From an uncultured Clostridia bacterium (GTDB lineage: Bacteria; Bacillota; Clostridia; TANB77; CAG-508), in NCBI GenBank assembly GCA_947626705.1, contig CANQTJ010000039.1, forward strand, positions 1-12,538: a stretch of 12,538 nucleotides of DNA. The letters are read 5' to 3'. Below, in pieces: positions 1 through 5,984 of the stretch. The position numbers and the translations under genes were made by a program. Position 1 is the first letter of the stretch, and each line of letters starts with the position of its first letter. A model generated the notes under the pieces. That model was not told where the DNA came from. It did not search any database and was given only the letters and a program-made list of their open reading frames with translations.

Positions 1-1
1 T

Positions 2-394
2 GAGAATTTAATAACTGTTCCAGAAATTAGAAATAAAACAATTACAGAAGCTGAGAAAATTCTTCAAAATGCAGGATTTACTACTAAAATTTCTACTTCT
101 AATGATAAAAATAGTACTGTTGTTATAGATCAAGTTCCTAAACCTGGAGTTTCTTTATCAAAAGGTTCTATAATAATGTTATATGACCAAAATACTAGAA
201 CATCTGCTACAGTTCCTGATTTATTAGGAAAAAGTCAATATCAGTCAACTACTGAATTAAGAAATGCTAATTTAAATATTAGTGTAGAAGGTTCTGGAGT
301 TGTAGTTTCTCAAGATCCTCCAAAAGGCTCTAACGTTGATGCTGGAACTGTTGTAAAAGTTACTTTAAAGTCAGGTGCTAGAAGTTCTGATTAA
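2..394 (+). CDS. PASTA-domain protein, C-terminal part; probably a class B penicillin-binding protein (5' end outside window)
   Basis: The frame is open from base 2 to the TAA at 392-394, giving 130 residues of a protein that starts upstream of the window. Two consecutive PASTA repeats are visible. The first runs from 'LITVPEI' to about residue 60 and contains 'IDQVPKPGVSLSKGS'. The second starts at 'TVPDLLGKS' and contains 'GVVVSQDPPKGSNVDAGT', the typical xVxxQxPxxGxxV pattern. PASTA domains lie outside the cell and bind peptidoglycan fragments or beta-lactams. They end either SpoVD/PBP2x-type transpeptidases or PrkC-type Ser/Thr kinases. The short tail and the 'GSGVVVSQDPP' wording look more like a SpoVD/FtsI-type PBP, but the catalytic domain is not in view, so the kinase remains possible. 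It is the only gene on the + strand, and its transcript ends at the hairpin just behind the stop. Confidence 0.8.
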   Translation, partial: ENLITVPEIRNKTITEAEKILQNAGFTTKISTSNDKNSTVVIDQVPKPGVSLSKGSIIMLYDQNTRTSATVPDLLGKSQYQSTTELRNANLNISVEGSGVVVSQDPPKGSNVDAGTVVKVTLKSGARSSD

Positions 395-397
395 TAG

Positions 398-424
398 TAA
401 GAGGGGATTTATCCCTCTTATTTT
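398..424 (+). terminator. Intrinsic terminator of the PASTA gene
   Basis: An 8-bp perfect stem, TAAGAGGG (398-405) with CCCTCTTA (413-420), encloses a 7-nt loop and is followed by TTTTAT. It begins 4 nt after the stop codon. The opposite strand has no U-rich tail after the stem, so it is read as one-directional. Confidence 0.85.
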
Positions 425-478
425 ATATTATACGAAAGTTCTCCGAATTTCTTATAATATGAAGCATTCCATAGAAAA

Positions 479-507
479 ATGGGAAAGGTTTTAATGGTAA
501 AGGTTTA
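479..507. repeat. Imperfect tandem repeat, two copies, in the convergent intergenic gap
   Basis: ATGGGAAAGGTTTTA (479-493) is followed directly by ATGGTAAAGGTTTA (494-507). The copies differ by one substitution and one base of length. They lie between the + strand terminator and the 3' end of the nuclease-like gene. No function is evident. Confidence 0.5.
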
Positions 508-524
508 ATAATGTTTGCTATTTT

Positions 525-1157
525 CTATTCCATTTTTTCTTCATTCCAATATTTTTGAGTTAATCTTTCTAATTTTTTTATATATTTGTTTTCGTTAATT
601 ATATTTTCTAATATTTTTTGATTGTCACTCCCTTTTAAATATGCTATCCATTGTTCTTTTTTGCTCATATTTTCTTTTAATTTAAATTTTGGCAATTCTA
701 TTACGTAAAATTCTAAATCTTCCACATTTACATAAGTTTCATTTGATTTTATTTTTATTAATTTGCAATATTCCTGTGTTGAAAAATATGAAAAATCAAA
801 TATATTTATCGTTACTGTTTTTGTAAATTCTCTTTGTTCATCATATTCTAATTGATTTAAATGTATTTGTGCATAATACATCAACATTTTTGTTTGTATA
901 TATATTCCATCTATAAATTGTATTCCAATATTTATTTCTTGATTATCGTCTGTCTTTACTCTTACATCTACTATTCCAAAATTTTCTTCTTTAGGTAAAT
1001 ATTTTTGTTTTTTACTTAAATATGGATTTAATTCTATTTCTTCTATATTTATTTCCATAATAGATTCTATGAAATCTTGTATTATGTCTAAACAATTTTC
1101 ATTATTTAAAACTTTTCTAAGTACATAATTACTGTTTGATATAAATTGTCTATTCAT
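525..1157 (-). CDS. PD-(D/E)XK nuclease-family (Rpn/PDDEXK_2-type) transposase-like protein, 210 aa
   Basis: The fold is recognised from the block around residues 61-122. It has the first acidic residue in 'GIVDVRV' (D64), then 'NIGIQFIDG', 'YYAQIHLNQLEYDEQREFTKTVTINIFDF', and a helical tail with 'KKEQWIAYLKG'. Families of this type (PDDEXK_2, including Rpn recombination-promoting nucleases) are often labelled transposases and occur as dispersed multicopy genes in Clostridia. The usual second acidic position of the 'I-E-x-Q' strand is Gly here (G78 before Q80), so nuclease activity is doubtful. The start is the first Met after an in-frame TAA at 1161-1163. A strong GGAGGTG (1178-1172) lies unusually far upstream, with 14 nt between. 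The gene has its own consensus promoter, ends with TAG, and has no obvious inverted ends marking an insertion element. Confidence 0.75.
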   Translation of the reverse strand: MNRQFISNSNYVLRKVLNNENCLDIIQDFIESIMEINIEEIELNPYLSKKQKYLPKEENFGIVDVRVKTDDNQEINIGIQFIDGIYIQTKMLMYYAQIHLNQLEYDEQREFTKTVTINIFDFSYFSTQEYCKLIKIKSNETYVNVEDLEFYVIELPKFKLKENMSKKEQWIAYLKGSDNQKILENIINENKYIKKLERLTQKYWNEEKME

Positions 1158-1201
1158 TTTTTAATATTTTGCACCTCCTATTTTTTGTTTATTTTGTATG
1201 G

Positions 1202-1220
1202 ATTTTAATTGAATTAAAAT
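1202..1220. repeat. Perfect palindrome in the leader of the nuclease-like gene
   Basis: ATTTTAATT (1202-1210) and AATTAAAAT (1212-1220) are perfect 9-bp inverted arms around a single G. The palindrome lies 45 nt upstream of the start codon at 1157 and about 85 nt downstream of the promoter's -10 box. It could be an operator or an RNA hairpin. It is A/T-only, so chance is a real alternative. Confidence 0.45.
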
Positions 1221-1305
1221 ATTGACTTAAGATTGATTAAATTATTAATTTGAATTTATTTGACTTTAACTTAAATAATATTTTGAAATTTAAAAATTTA
1301 ATTAG

Positions 1306-1334
1306 ATTATAACTTCTTATTTTTTTTGTGTCAA
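1306..1334 (-). promoter_or_regulatory. Consensus sigma-A promoter for the PD-(D/E)XK gene
   Basis: On the - strand, TTGACA (1334-1329) and TATAAT (1311-1306) are both perfect consensus hexamers with exactly 17 nt between them. Transcription would start near 1299 and leave a leader of about 140 nt before the ATG at 1157. It sits just after the ispH terminator, so the nuclease-like gene is an independent transcription unit. Confidence 0.8.
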
Positions 1335-1353
1335 TTAATTTTTTCATTTTAAC

Positions 1354-1397
1354 AAAAAAATCGACCGCAAAATTCGACATTTTTATAACTTTGCGGT
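1354..1397 (-). terminator. Intrinsic terminator of the ispG-ispH operon
   Basis: Read leftward, ACCGCAAA (1397-1390) pairs with TTTGCGGT (1371-1364) in an 8-bp perfect stem with an 18-nt loop. After CGA comes a run of seven T (1360-1354). It lies 9 nt beyond the ispH stop codon. Confidence 0.8.
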
Positions 1398-1406
1398 TAA
1401 TATTTT

Positions 1407-2273
1407 CTATCTATTTATATAATTTATCACTTCGTCTATGCTTTTTTGAGGTGTTGATGCTCCTGCCATAATTCCTATTTTCAATATTTTATCAAATTTA
1501 ACTTTTTCTAATTCATCTTTTGTTTCAATACATATTGTATTTTTACAATTCTCTGATGCTATTTCAAATAGTTTTTTTGTATTTGAGCTGTTTTTTCCTC
1601 CTATTATTAACATCATATCAACTTTTGATGATAACTCTTTTGTTTCTTTTTGCCTTTGTTCTGTAGCTAAGCAAATAGTATTCTTAATTATTAATTCAAT
1701 ATCATTATTTACATTTTCTTCTATTAATTTTTTTATATTTTCAAATTTTTTCATATTATAAGTTGTTTGTGATATAACAAGTAATTTTTTTATTTTTGAA
1801 TTTACAAAGTCCTGTATTGCAATATCTACATCATTTTCATCTTTTATCAAACTAAAATTTTTTCCACAATAACTTTTCGTTCCTATTATTTCTGGATGAT
1901 TTTCTGTTCCTAATAAAAATATATAAAATCCCTGTCTTTCATATTCTTCTGCCATTTTATGTATTTTTAATACATTTGGACATGTGTAATCCATCATTTC
2001 TACTTTTTTATTTTTTAATATATCATATATATTTTTTTCGATTCCATGAGCCCTTATTATTACTTTCGAATTAATATTATTTATTTCATTTGCATCTTCT
2101 ATAAATTTTATTCCATTTCGTTCTAGATTGCAGATAACTTGCTTATTATGTACTATTTCACCTAAACAATATACTATTCCATTCTCTGCATTTTTTACTT
2201 GTTCTATACTTCCTTCTACTGCTCTTTTTACTCCATAGCAAAATCCTGCTGTTTTTCCTACTATTATTTCCAT
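1407..2273 (-). CDS. ispH: 4-hydroxy-3-methylbut-2-enyl diphosphate reductase (IspH/LytB)
   Basis: This cytosolic iron-sulfur enzyme performs the last MEP-pathway step, reducing HMBPP to IPP and DMAPP. All hallmarks are present. The three cluster cysteines are C12 ('AGFCYGVKRA'), C98 ('DYTCPNV') and C201 ('TICLAT'). The active-site H42 is in 'EIVHN', H76 in 'RAHG', and H126/E128 in 'NHPEIIGT'. The substrate-binding 'NSSNT' (228-232) and 'ASTP' (272-275) motifs are also there. At 288 aa it is the normal length. The ATG at 2273 is preceded by GAGGG (2284-2280) with 6-nt spacing, and that site overlaps the zero-frame TGA of ispG, so translation is probably coupled. It is the second gene of an ispG-ispH operon and ends in TAG just before a terminator. 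Confidence 0.97.
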   Translation of the reverse strand: MEIIVGKTAGFCYGVKRAVEGSIEQVKNAENGIVYCLGEIVHNKQVICNLERNGIKFIEDANEINNINSKVIIRAHGIEKNIYDILKNKKVEMMDYTCPNVLKIHKMAEEYERQGFYIFLLGTENHPEIIGTKSYCGKNFSLIKDENDVDIAIQDFVNSKIKKLLVISQTTYNMKKFENIKKLIEENVNNDIELIIKNTICLATEQRQKETKELSSKVDMMLIIGGKNSSNTKKLFEIASENCKNTICIETKDELEKVKFDKILKIGIMAGASTPQKSIDEVINYINR

Positions 2274-2282
2274 AACATACCC

Positions 2283-3347
2283 TCACATTATTTTATCATT
2301 TTTATTATTTCTTCTTTTAGTACTTCTATAATTTTTTCTTGTGGTATTTTCTTTATTATTTCGCCTTTTTTGAATAATAATCCTTCTTTTATACCGTCCA
2401 GCAATCCCAATATCAGCTTCTCTTGCTTCTCCTGGTCCATTCACAGCACATCCCATTACAGCAACTTTTATATCACTATCTAATGTTTGTAAAAATTCTT
2501 CAACTTGTTTTGCTATTGGAATTAAATCAATTTGTGTTCTACCACAGGTTGGACAAGCAATTAGTGTTGGAGATTGTTTATATAAATTACAATCTTTTAA
2601 TATTTCTTTAGCTACTTTAATTTCTTTAATAGGGTCATCTGAAAGTGATACTCGCATTGTATCTCCTATTCCCTGTCTTAATAATACTCCAAGTCCTATA
2701 CTTGATTTTATTGTTCCACTAAACTCTGTCCCTGCTTCTGTTATTCCTAAATGTAATGGACAATCAAATACCTTTGATGCCTCTTCATAAGCTTTAATAC
2801 ATAAATCTAAATTTGATGCTTTTAGAGAAATTGTATAATCATAAAAATCTAATCTTTCTAGTATATCTATATGTCTTTTTGCACTTTCTATCATTCCTGA
2901 TGCAGTTGGACTGCCACCATACTTTTCTAATAAATGTTTTTCTAAAGAACCTCCATTTACTCCTATTCTGATTGGTATTTTTTTCTCTTTACACTTATCT
3001 ACAACTTGCTTTACTCTTTCTTCATTCCCTATATTTCCGGGATTTATCCTTACTTTGTCTACTCCTGATTCAATTGCTTCTAATGCAATCTTATAATCAA
3101 AGTGTATGTCTGCAACTATTGGTATATGTATTTGTTTTTTTATTTCTTTTATAGCTTTTGCATCTTCTATATCTAAACATGCTACTCTTATTACTTCGCA
3201 TCCTGCTTTTTCTAATTCTAATATCTGTTTTACTGTTTTTTCTATATCTTTTGTTTTGGTATTACACATTGATTGTATTACTACTTTGTTTTGTCCTCCT
3301 ATTTGTACATTACCTACCATTATTTTTCTTGTATTTTCTCTTTTCAT
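2283..3347 (-). CDS. ispG: 4-hydroxy-3-methylbut-2-enyl diphosphate synthase (IspG/GcpE), with +1 frameshift near the C terminus
   Basis: IspG converts MEcPP to HMBPP with a [4Fe-4S] cluster, the step before IspH. The TIM-barrel part is intact ('QSMCNTKTKD', 'VADIHFDY', 'RINPGNIG', 'GVNGGSLE'). The cluster ligands C265, C268 ('CPTCGR'), C300 and E307 ('GCAVNGPGE') are all present. Homology holds to G317 in 'ADIGIAG', then the zero frame runs into a 37-residue Lys/Arg/Asn-rich tail ending at TGA 2285-2283. The +1 frame from 2395 gives the expected family ending, starting 'GIKEGLLFKKGE', through to TAA at 2290-2288 (352 aa in total). The switch point is the zero-frame codon CGG (2396-2394). The ATG at 3347 follows AGGTGG (3357-3352) at 4 nt. 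No clear promoter is seen in 3348-3400, only a weak TTGGAA. Either a rare indel or programmed recoding explains the split; the enzyme is normally essential in MEP-dependent bacteria. Confidence 0.95.
   Translation of the reverse strand: MKRENTRKIMVGNVQIGGQNKVVIQSMCNTKTKDIEKTVKQILELEKAGCEVIRVACLDIEDAKAIKEIKKQIHIPIVADIHFDYKIALEAIESGVDKVRINPGNIGNEERVKQVVDKCKEKKIPIRIGVNGGSLEKHLLEKYGGSPTASGMIESAKRHIDILERLDFYDYTISLKASNLDLCIKAYEEASKVFDCPLHLGITEAGTEFSGTIKSSIGLGVLLRQGIGDTMRVSLSDDPIKEIKVAKEILKDCNLYKQSPTLIACPTCGRTQIDLIPIAKQVEEFLQTLDSDIKVAVMGCAVNGPGEAREADIGIAGRYKRRIIIQKRRNNKENTTRKNYRSTKRRNNKNDKIM
2394..2396 (-). other. Putative +1 frameshift / quadruplet site at CGG in ispG
   Basis: The zero frame reads GCT GGA CGG TAT and the family frame continues as GGT ATA AAA GAA. 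Reading C-GGT as one four-base step gives 'IAGGIKEG', matching the conserved family wording IAGGxxEG. The P-site codon GGA cannot re-pair at GAC, so ordinary P-site slippage looks unlikely. Homology limits the shift to roughly 2385-2405. Placing it at CGG is inference. Confidence 0.55.
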
Positions 3348-3400
3348 ATTTCCACCTTTTTTTCTTTTTTATAATTTCATCATATTTTTTTAATTCCAAC

Positions 3401-3443
3401 AAAAATGAGGGATTAGAAGCCTGGCCCCTTTTCCCTCATTTTT
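3401..3443 (-). terminator. Intrinsic terminator of the response regulator gene
   Basis: A perfect 12-bp stem pairs AAAAATGAGGGA (3401-3412) with its complement at 3432-3443 around a 19-nt loop. Leftward, the stem ends in five T followed by GTTGG. The right arm overlaps the regulator's stop codon (3444-3442). The stem is symmetric, so it might also stop rightward transcripts. It separates the regulator from ispG. Confidence 0.85.
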
Positions 3444-4191
3444 ATTTATTTGTTCCAATATAATATCCCACACTTCTTTTAGTTATTAATATTGTTGGAT
3501 TTGAAGTATCTTTCTCAATTTTTTCTCTTATTCTTCTCACAGTAACATCAACTGTTCTAATATCTCCATAATACTCATATCCCCATACTTTTTCTAATAA
3601 AGTTTCTCTTGTTACTACCTGCCCTGGTTGTGATGCTAAAAATTTTAAGACTTCAAACTCTCTTAATGTTAAATCTATTACTTCTCCTCTTACTTTTACT
3701 TCAAATCTATCTAAATCTAACTCTAAATCGTTAACTTTTATTATATTTTCTTTTTTGGCTGGAACTTCTTGTATTTCTTGCATTGCTTCATTTTTTATAT
3801 TAGTTACTTCATTTTTTCTTAAATTTGCTTTTACTCTTGCCATTAATTCTCTTACACTAAATGGCTTTGTAATATAGTCATCTGCTCCTAATTCTAATCC
3901 TACTATTTTATCTATTTCTGCATCTTTTGCTGTTAGCATTAATATTGGTATATTTAAATAATTTTTTACTCTTTTGCAAACTGATAATCCATCTAATTTT
4001 GGTAACATTATATCTAATAGCATTAAGTCAGGCTTTTCATCTAATGCCATATTTACTGCTGTTATTCCATCTGTTGCTTCAATTGTTTCATATCCTTCTT
4101 TTCTTAAATTATATACTAGTACATCAATTATTGCTTGTTCGTCATCTACTACTAATACTTTCTTGACTTCTTTTTCTAAATTTTCATCCAC
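3442..4191 (-). CDS. walR: OmpR/PhoB-family response regulator, WalR (YycF)-like
   Basis: The 249-aa protein has a receiver domain (about 11-125) and a winged-helix DNA-binding domain (about 150-247). Receiver residues are all present: D16/D17, phospho-acceptor D60 ('LLDIMLP'), T87 ('MLTAKD') and K109 ('ITKPFS'). Long stretches track WalR closely: 'NLRKEGYE', 'AKDAEIDKIVGLELGADDY', 'VWGYEYYGDIRTVDVTVRR', 'VGYY'. WalR controls peptidoglycan hydrolases and wall metabolism in Firmicutes and is usually followed by the kinase gene walK. Here a terminator and ispG follow instead, so it is an orphan regulator in this window; PhoP/PhoB-like paralogues cannot be fully excluded. The start is GTG (4191-4189) after GGAG with 6-nt spacing. 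A divergent linker at residues 126-150 joins the two domains. Confidence 0.88.
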   Translation of the reverse strand: MDENLEKEVKKVLVVDDEQAIIDVLVYNLRKEGYETIEATDGITAVNMALDEKPDLMLLDIMLPKLDGLSVCKRVKNYLNIPILMLTAKDAEIDKIVGLELGADDYITKPFSVRELMARVKANLRKNEVTNIKNEAMQEIQEVPAKKENIIKVNDLELDLDRFEVKVRGEVIDLTLREFEVLKFLASQPGQVVTRETLLEKVWGYEYYGDIRTVDVTVRRIREKIEKDTSNPTILITKRSVGYYIGTNK

Positions 4192-4228
4192 AAAAAACTC
4201 CGCCTTTCTATAGCTTTATTTTATATTA

Positions 4229-4257
4229 TATATATCATATTTTTTTTGTTTGCACAA
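4229..4257 (-). promoter_or_regulatory. Possible sigma-A promoter of the WalR-like gene
   Basis: On the - strand, TTGTGC (4257-4252) and TATATA (4234-4229) have exactly 17 nt between them. The -35 box shares only TTG and little else with consensus. It is the best candidate in the gap and leaves a short leader before GTG 4191. Confidence 0.4.
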
Positions 4258-4260
4258 GTA

Positions 4261-4282
4261 TTAAATAAAATTTTTTATTTAA
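4261..4282. repeat. Perfect palindrome just upstream of the walR promoter candidate
   Basis: TTAAATAAAA (4261-4270) and TTTTATTTAA (4273-4282) are perfect 10-bp inverted arms around TT. The palindrome ends 4 nt upstream of the putative -35 box, a natural operator or UP-element position. The A/T-only composition makes chance plausible. Confidence 0.45.
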
Positions 4283-4298
4283 ATAGTTACTGTATAGG

Positions 4299-4338
4299 CT
4301 TTTAAATAAACCATTATCTTGTAACTTTTAAATATACC
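4299..4338. repeat. Direct repeat upstream of walR, period 26 bp
   Basis: CTTTTAAATAAACC (4299-4312) and CTTTTAAATATACC (4325-4338) match at 13 of 14 positions. OmpR-family regulators often bind direct repeats, so autoregulation is possible, but this is not the known WalR box. The repeats lie in the 200-nt gap between the glucan synthase stop and the regulator. Confidence 0.4.
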
Positions 4339-4391
4339 TTCACTGTTACTAGTTATCCTACTATCTTTTTATGTTATATTTGACTAGCAAC

Positions 4392-5984
4392 CTACATTAT
4401 TATTTCTACATTGTAAACTCCACTATCTTCCAACTTAATATTATTTTCTACTTGTTTTCCATTTAATAATATTTCTTCTGTACCATAACTTTTTCCATTT
4501 GGATTTTTTACTATAATATTATAAAAACTATTTTTCCATTTATATTTTATATTATATTCCTTCCAGTCTTTAGGAATACATGGCTGTATACTCATAAATC
4601 CATTTTTTATTTTTAATCCTAAGATATATTCAATTCCTGCTTTATAATACCAACTACTTGAGCCTGTATACCATGTCCATCCTCCTCTACCAGATAAATT
4701 ATTTGCTCCATAAATATCTGCTGGTATTACATAAGGTTCTACTTTATATTTATTGCTACTTTCTCTTGTTCTTGTATGTTCTATTGGATTTATCATTTTA
4801 TATAATTCTGTTGCTTTATCTCCAAATCCCAAAATGGCTTCTGCAATTATTACCCAAGTCGCAGCATGTGTGTATTGTCCTCCATTTTCTCTTACTCCTG
4901 GCAAATATGATTTTATATATCCTGGTTCTAATTTTCCTTTTTCAAATGGTGGATCTAGCAGTTTTATTATTCCATTTTCTCTATCTATTAAATGATTTTC
5001 AAGGCTTTCCATAGATATATATTTTTTATCATTATCTCCTGCATTTGATATAATACTCCAACTTTGTGCAATACTATCTATTCTACACTCATCATTTTCC
5101 ATACTTCCTAGTATATTTCCATCATCCATAAATGCTCTTTTAAACCATCTTCCATCCCAACCATTTGTATTTAGTGCTTTTTTTAGCTTTATTTTTATTT
5201 GTTCATATTTATCTGCTAATTCTATATTTTCTCTTTCTTTACATATTGGTATAAATCTATCTAATATATTATATAGGAAAAATCCTAACCATACACTTTC
5301 TCCTTTTCCTTGTGTTCCTACATTACTTAGTCCATCATTCCAATCTCCGCTTCCTATTTTAGGTAATCCGTTTTCTCCAAAATTTAAACTTTTTTCTATG
5401 GCTTTTATACAATGTTCAAATATACTTGCTTTTTCATCTGTAACATTAAATTTATCATATTTATCCATTTCACCATTTTCTAAAGTTTTTCCACTTAAAA
5501 ATGATGTTTGTTCATCTAATATTGTTTTATCTCCTGTAAATTCTATATATTCACAAGTTAAATATACAAGCCATAATAAGTCATCTGAAAATCTAGTTCT
5601 TATTCCTCTTCCTGTTTCTTCGTGCCACCAATGTTGTACATCTCCTTCTATAAATTGTTGTTTGCTGTGTTTTATAATTTGTTTTTTCATAATTTCTGGA
5701 TCTATATATTTAAGTCCAATAGTGTCTTGTAATTGATCTCTAAATCCAAATGCTCCACCTGATTGATAAAAACCTGTCTTTGCTTGTAGTCTACTTTGAA
5801 TTATTTGATATACACACCAACCATTTAATATTATATTTGTTGATTCCATAGGTGTATATATCTGTAATCTTCCTAATAGTTCTTTCCAATAATTTTTAAC
5901 TTTTTCTAATTCTTGTCTACAATTTTGTATTTTACTGTATTTATATGCGATATTTTTACTATCTAGTATTGTTTCTTCGGCTCC
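4392..5984 (-). CDS. Cyclic beta-1,2-glucan synthase, C-terminal GH94 phosphorylase part (+1 frame continuation)
   Basis: This is the downstream frame of the giant synthase gene. It is open from the frameshift point to TAG 4394-4392 and adds 530 residues, for a full product of about 2700 aa. Homology starts before the first Met at 5849 ('NYWKELLGRLQIYTP'), and that ATG has no ribosome site, so it is not an independent gene. GH94 hallmarks follow: 'GFYQSGGAFGFRDQLQD', 'DVQHWWHEETGRGIRTRFSDDLLW', the 'GDWNDG' motif with the expected general acid (D2387 of the joined protein), 'GGQYTHAATW', 'EPYVIPADIYG' and 'GRGGWTWYTGS'. In this family the GH94 domain trims the growing glucan by phosphorolysis and so sets ring size. 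No convincing terminator follows. Every family motif is intact, which argues against an old pseudogene. Confidence 0.92.
   Translation of the reverse strand, partial: GAEETILDSKNIAYKYSKIQNCRQELEKVKNYWKELLGRLQIYTPMESTNIILNGWCVYQIIQSRLQAKTGFYQSGGAFGFRDQLQDTIGLKYIDPEIMKKQIIKHSKQQFIEGDVQHWWHEETGRGIRTRFSDDLLWLVYLTCEYIEFTGDKTILDEQTSFLSGKTLENGEMDKYDKFNVTDEKASIFEHCIKAIEKSLNFGENGLPKIGSGDWNDGLSNVGTQGKGESVWLGFFLYNILDRFIPICKERENIELADKYEQIKIKLKKALNTNGWDGRWFKRAFMDDGNILGSMENDECRIDSIAQSWSIISNAGDNDKKYISMESLENHLIDRENGIIKLLDPPFEKGKLEPGYIKSYLPGVRENGGQYTHAATWVIIAEAILGFGDKATELYKMINPIEHTRTRESSNKYKVEPYVIPADIYGANNLSGRGGWTWYTGSSSWYYKAGIEYILGLKIKNGFMSIQPCIPKDWKEYNIKYKWKNSFYNIIVKNPNGKSYGTEEILLNGKQVENNIKLEDSGVYNVEIIM

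Noticed and set aside
398..424. Bidirectional terminator also serving the nuclease-like gene
   Set aside because: On the - strand the stem is followed by CTATTAATC rather than a U-run, and it lies about 100 nt past that gene's stop.
2283..2394. A novel Lys/Arg-rich C-terminal extension of IspG
   Set aside because: The +1 frame over the same bases encodes the standard IspG C terminus to near the last codon, so the basic tail is an out-of-frame artefact.
3368..3399. Promoter for ispG-ispH (TTGGAA with a -10 candidate)
   Set aside because: At 17-18 nt spacing the -10 would be AATTAT or ATTATA; the better TATAAA needs a 20-nt spacer. Too weak to call; read-through past the walR terminator or an atypical promoter remains possible.
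4320..4349. WalR binding box upstream of the regulator
   Set aside because: Only isolated TGTAAC and TGTTAC half-sites are present. The required second half-site at 5-nt spacing is missing in both cases.
4345..4391. Hairpin GTTGCTAGT/ACTAGTAAC after the glucan synthase stop as a terminator
   Set aside because: The stem is 9 bp with a G-U pair, the loop is 29 nt, and no U-run follows. It may be structure, but it does not qualify as an intrinsic terminator.
2199..5736. Many + strand open frames opposite ispH, ispG, walR and the glucan synthase
   Set aside because: They are Leu/Phe/Ile/Ser-rich shadows of A-rich coding strands, have no ribosome sites and show no recognisable domains.
4392..5849. 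A separate GH94 glycoside phosphorylase gene starting at ATG 5849
   Set aside because: There is no ribosome site before this ATG. The same frame upstream (5850-5984) already encodes conserved synthase sequence, and the preceding frame ends exactly where the family continues, so it is the tail of one gene.
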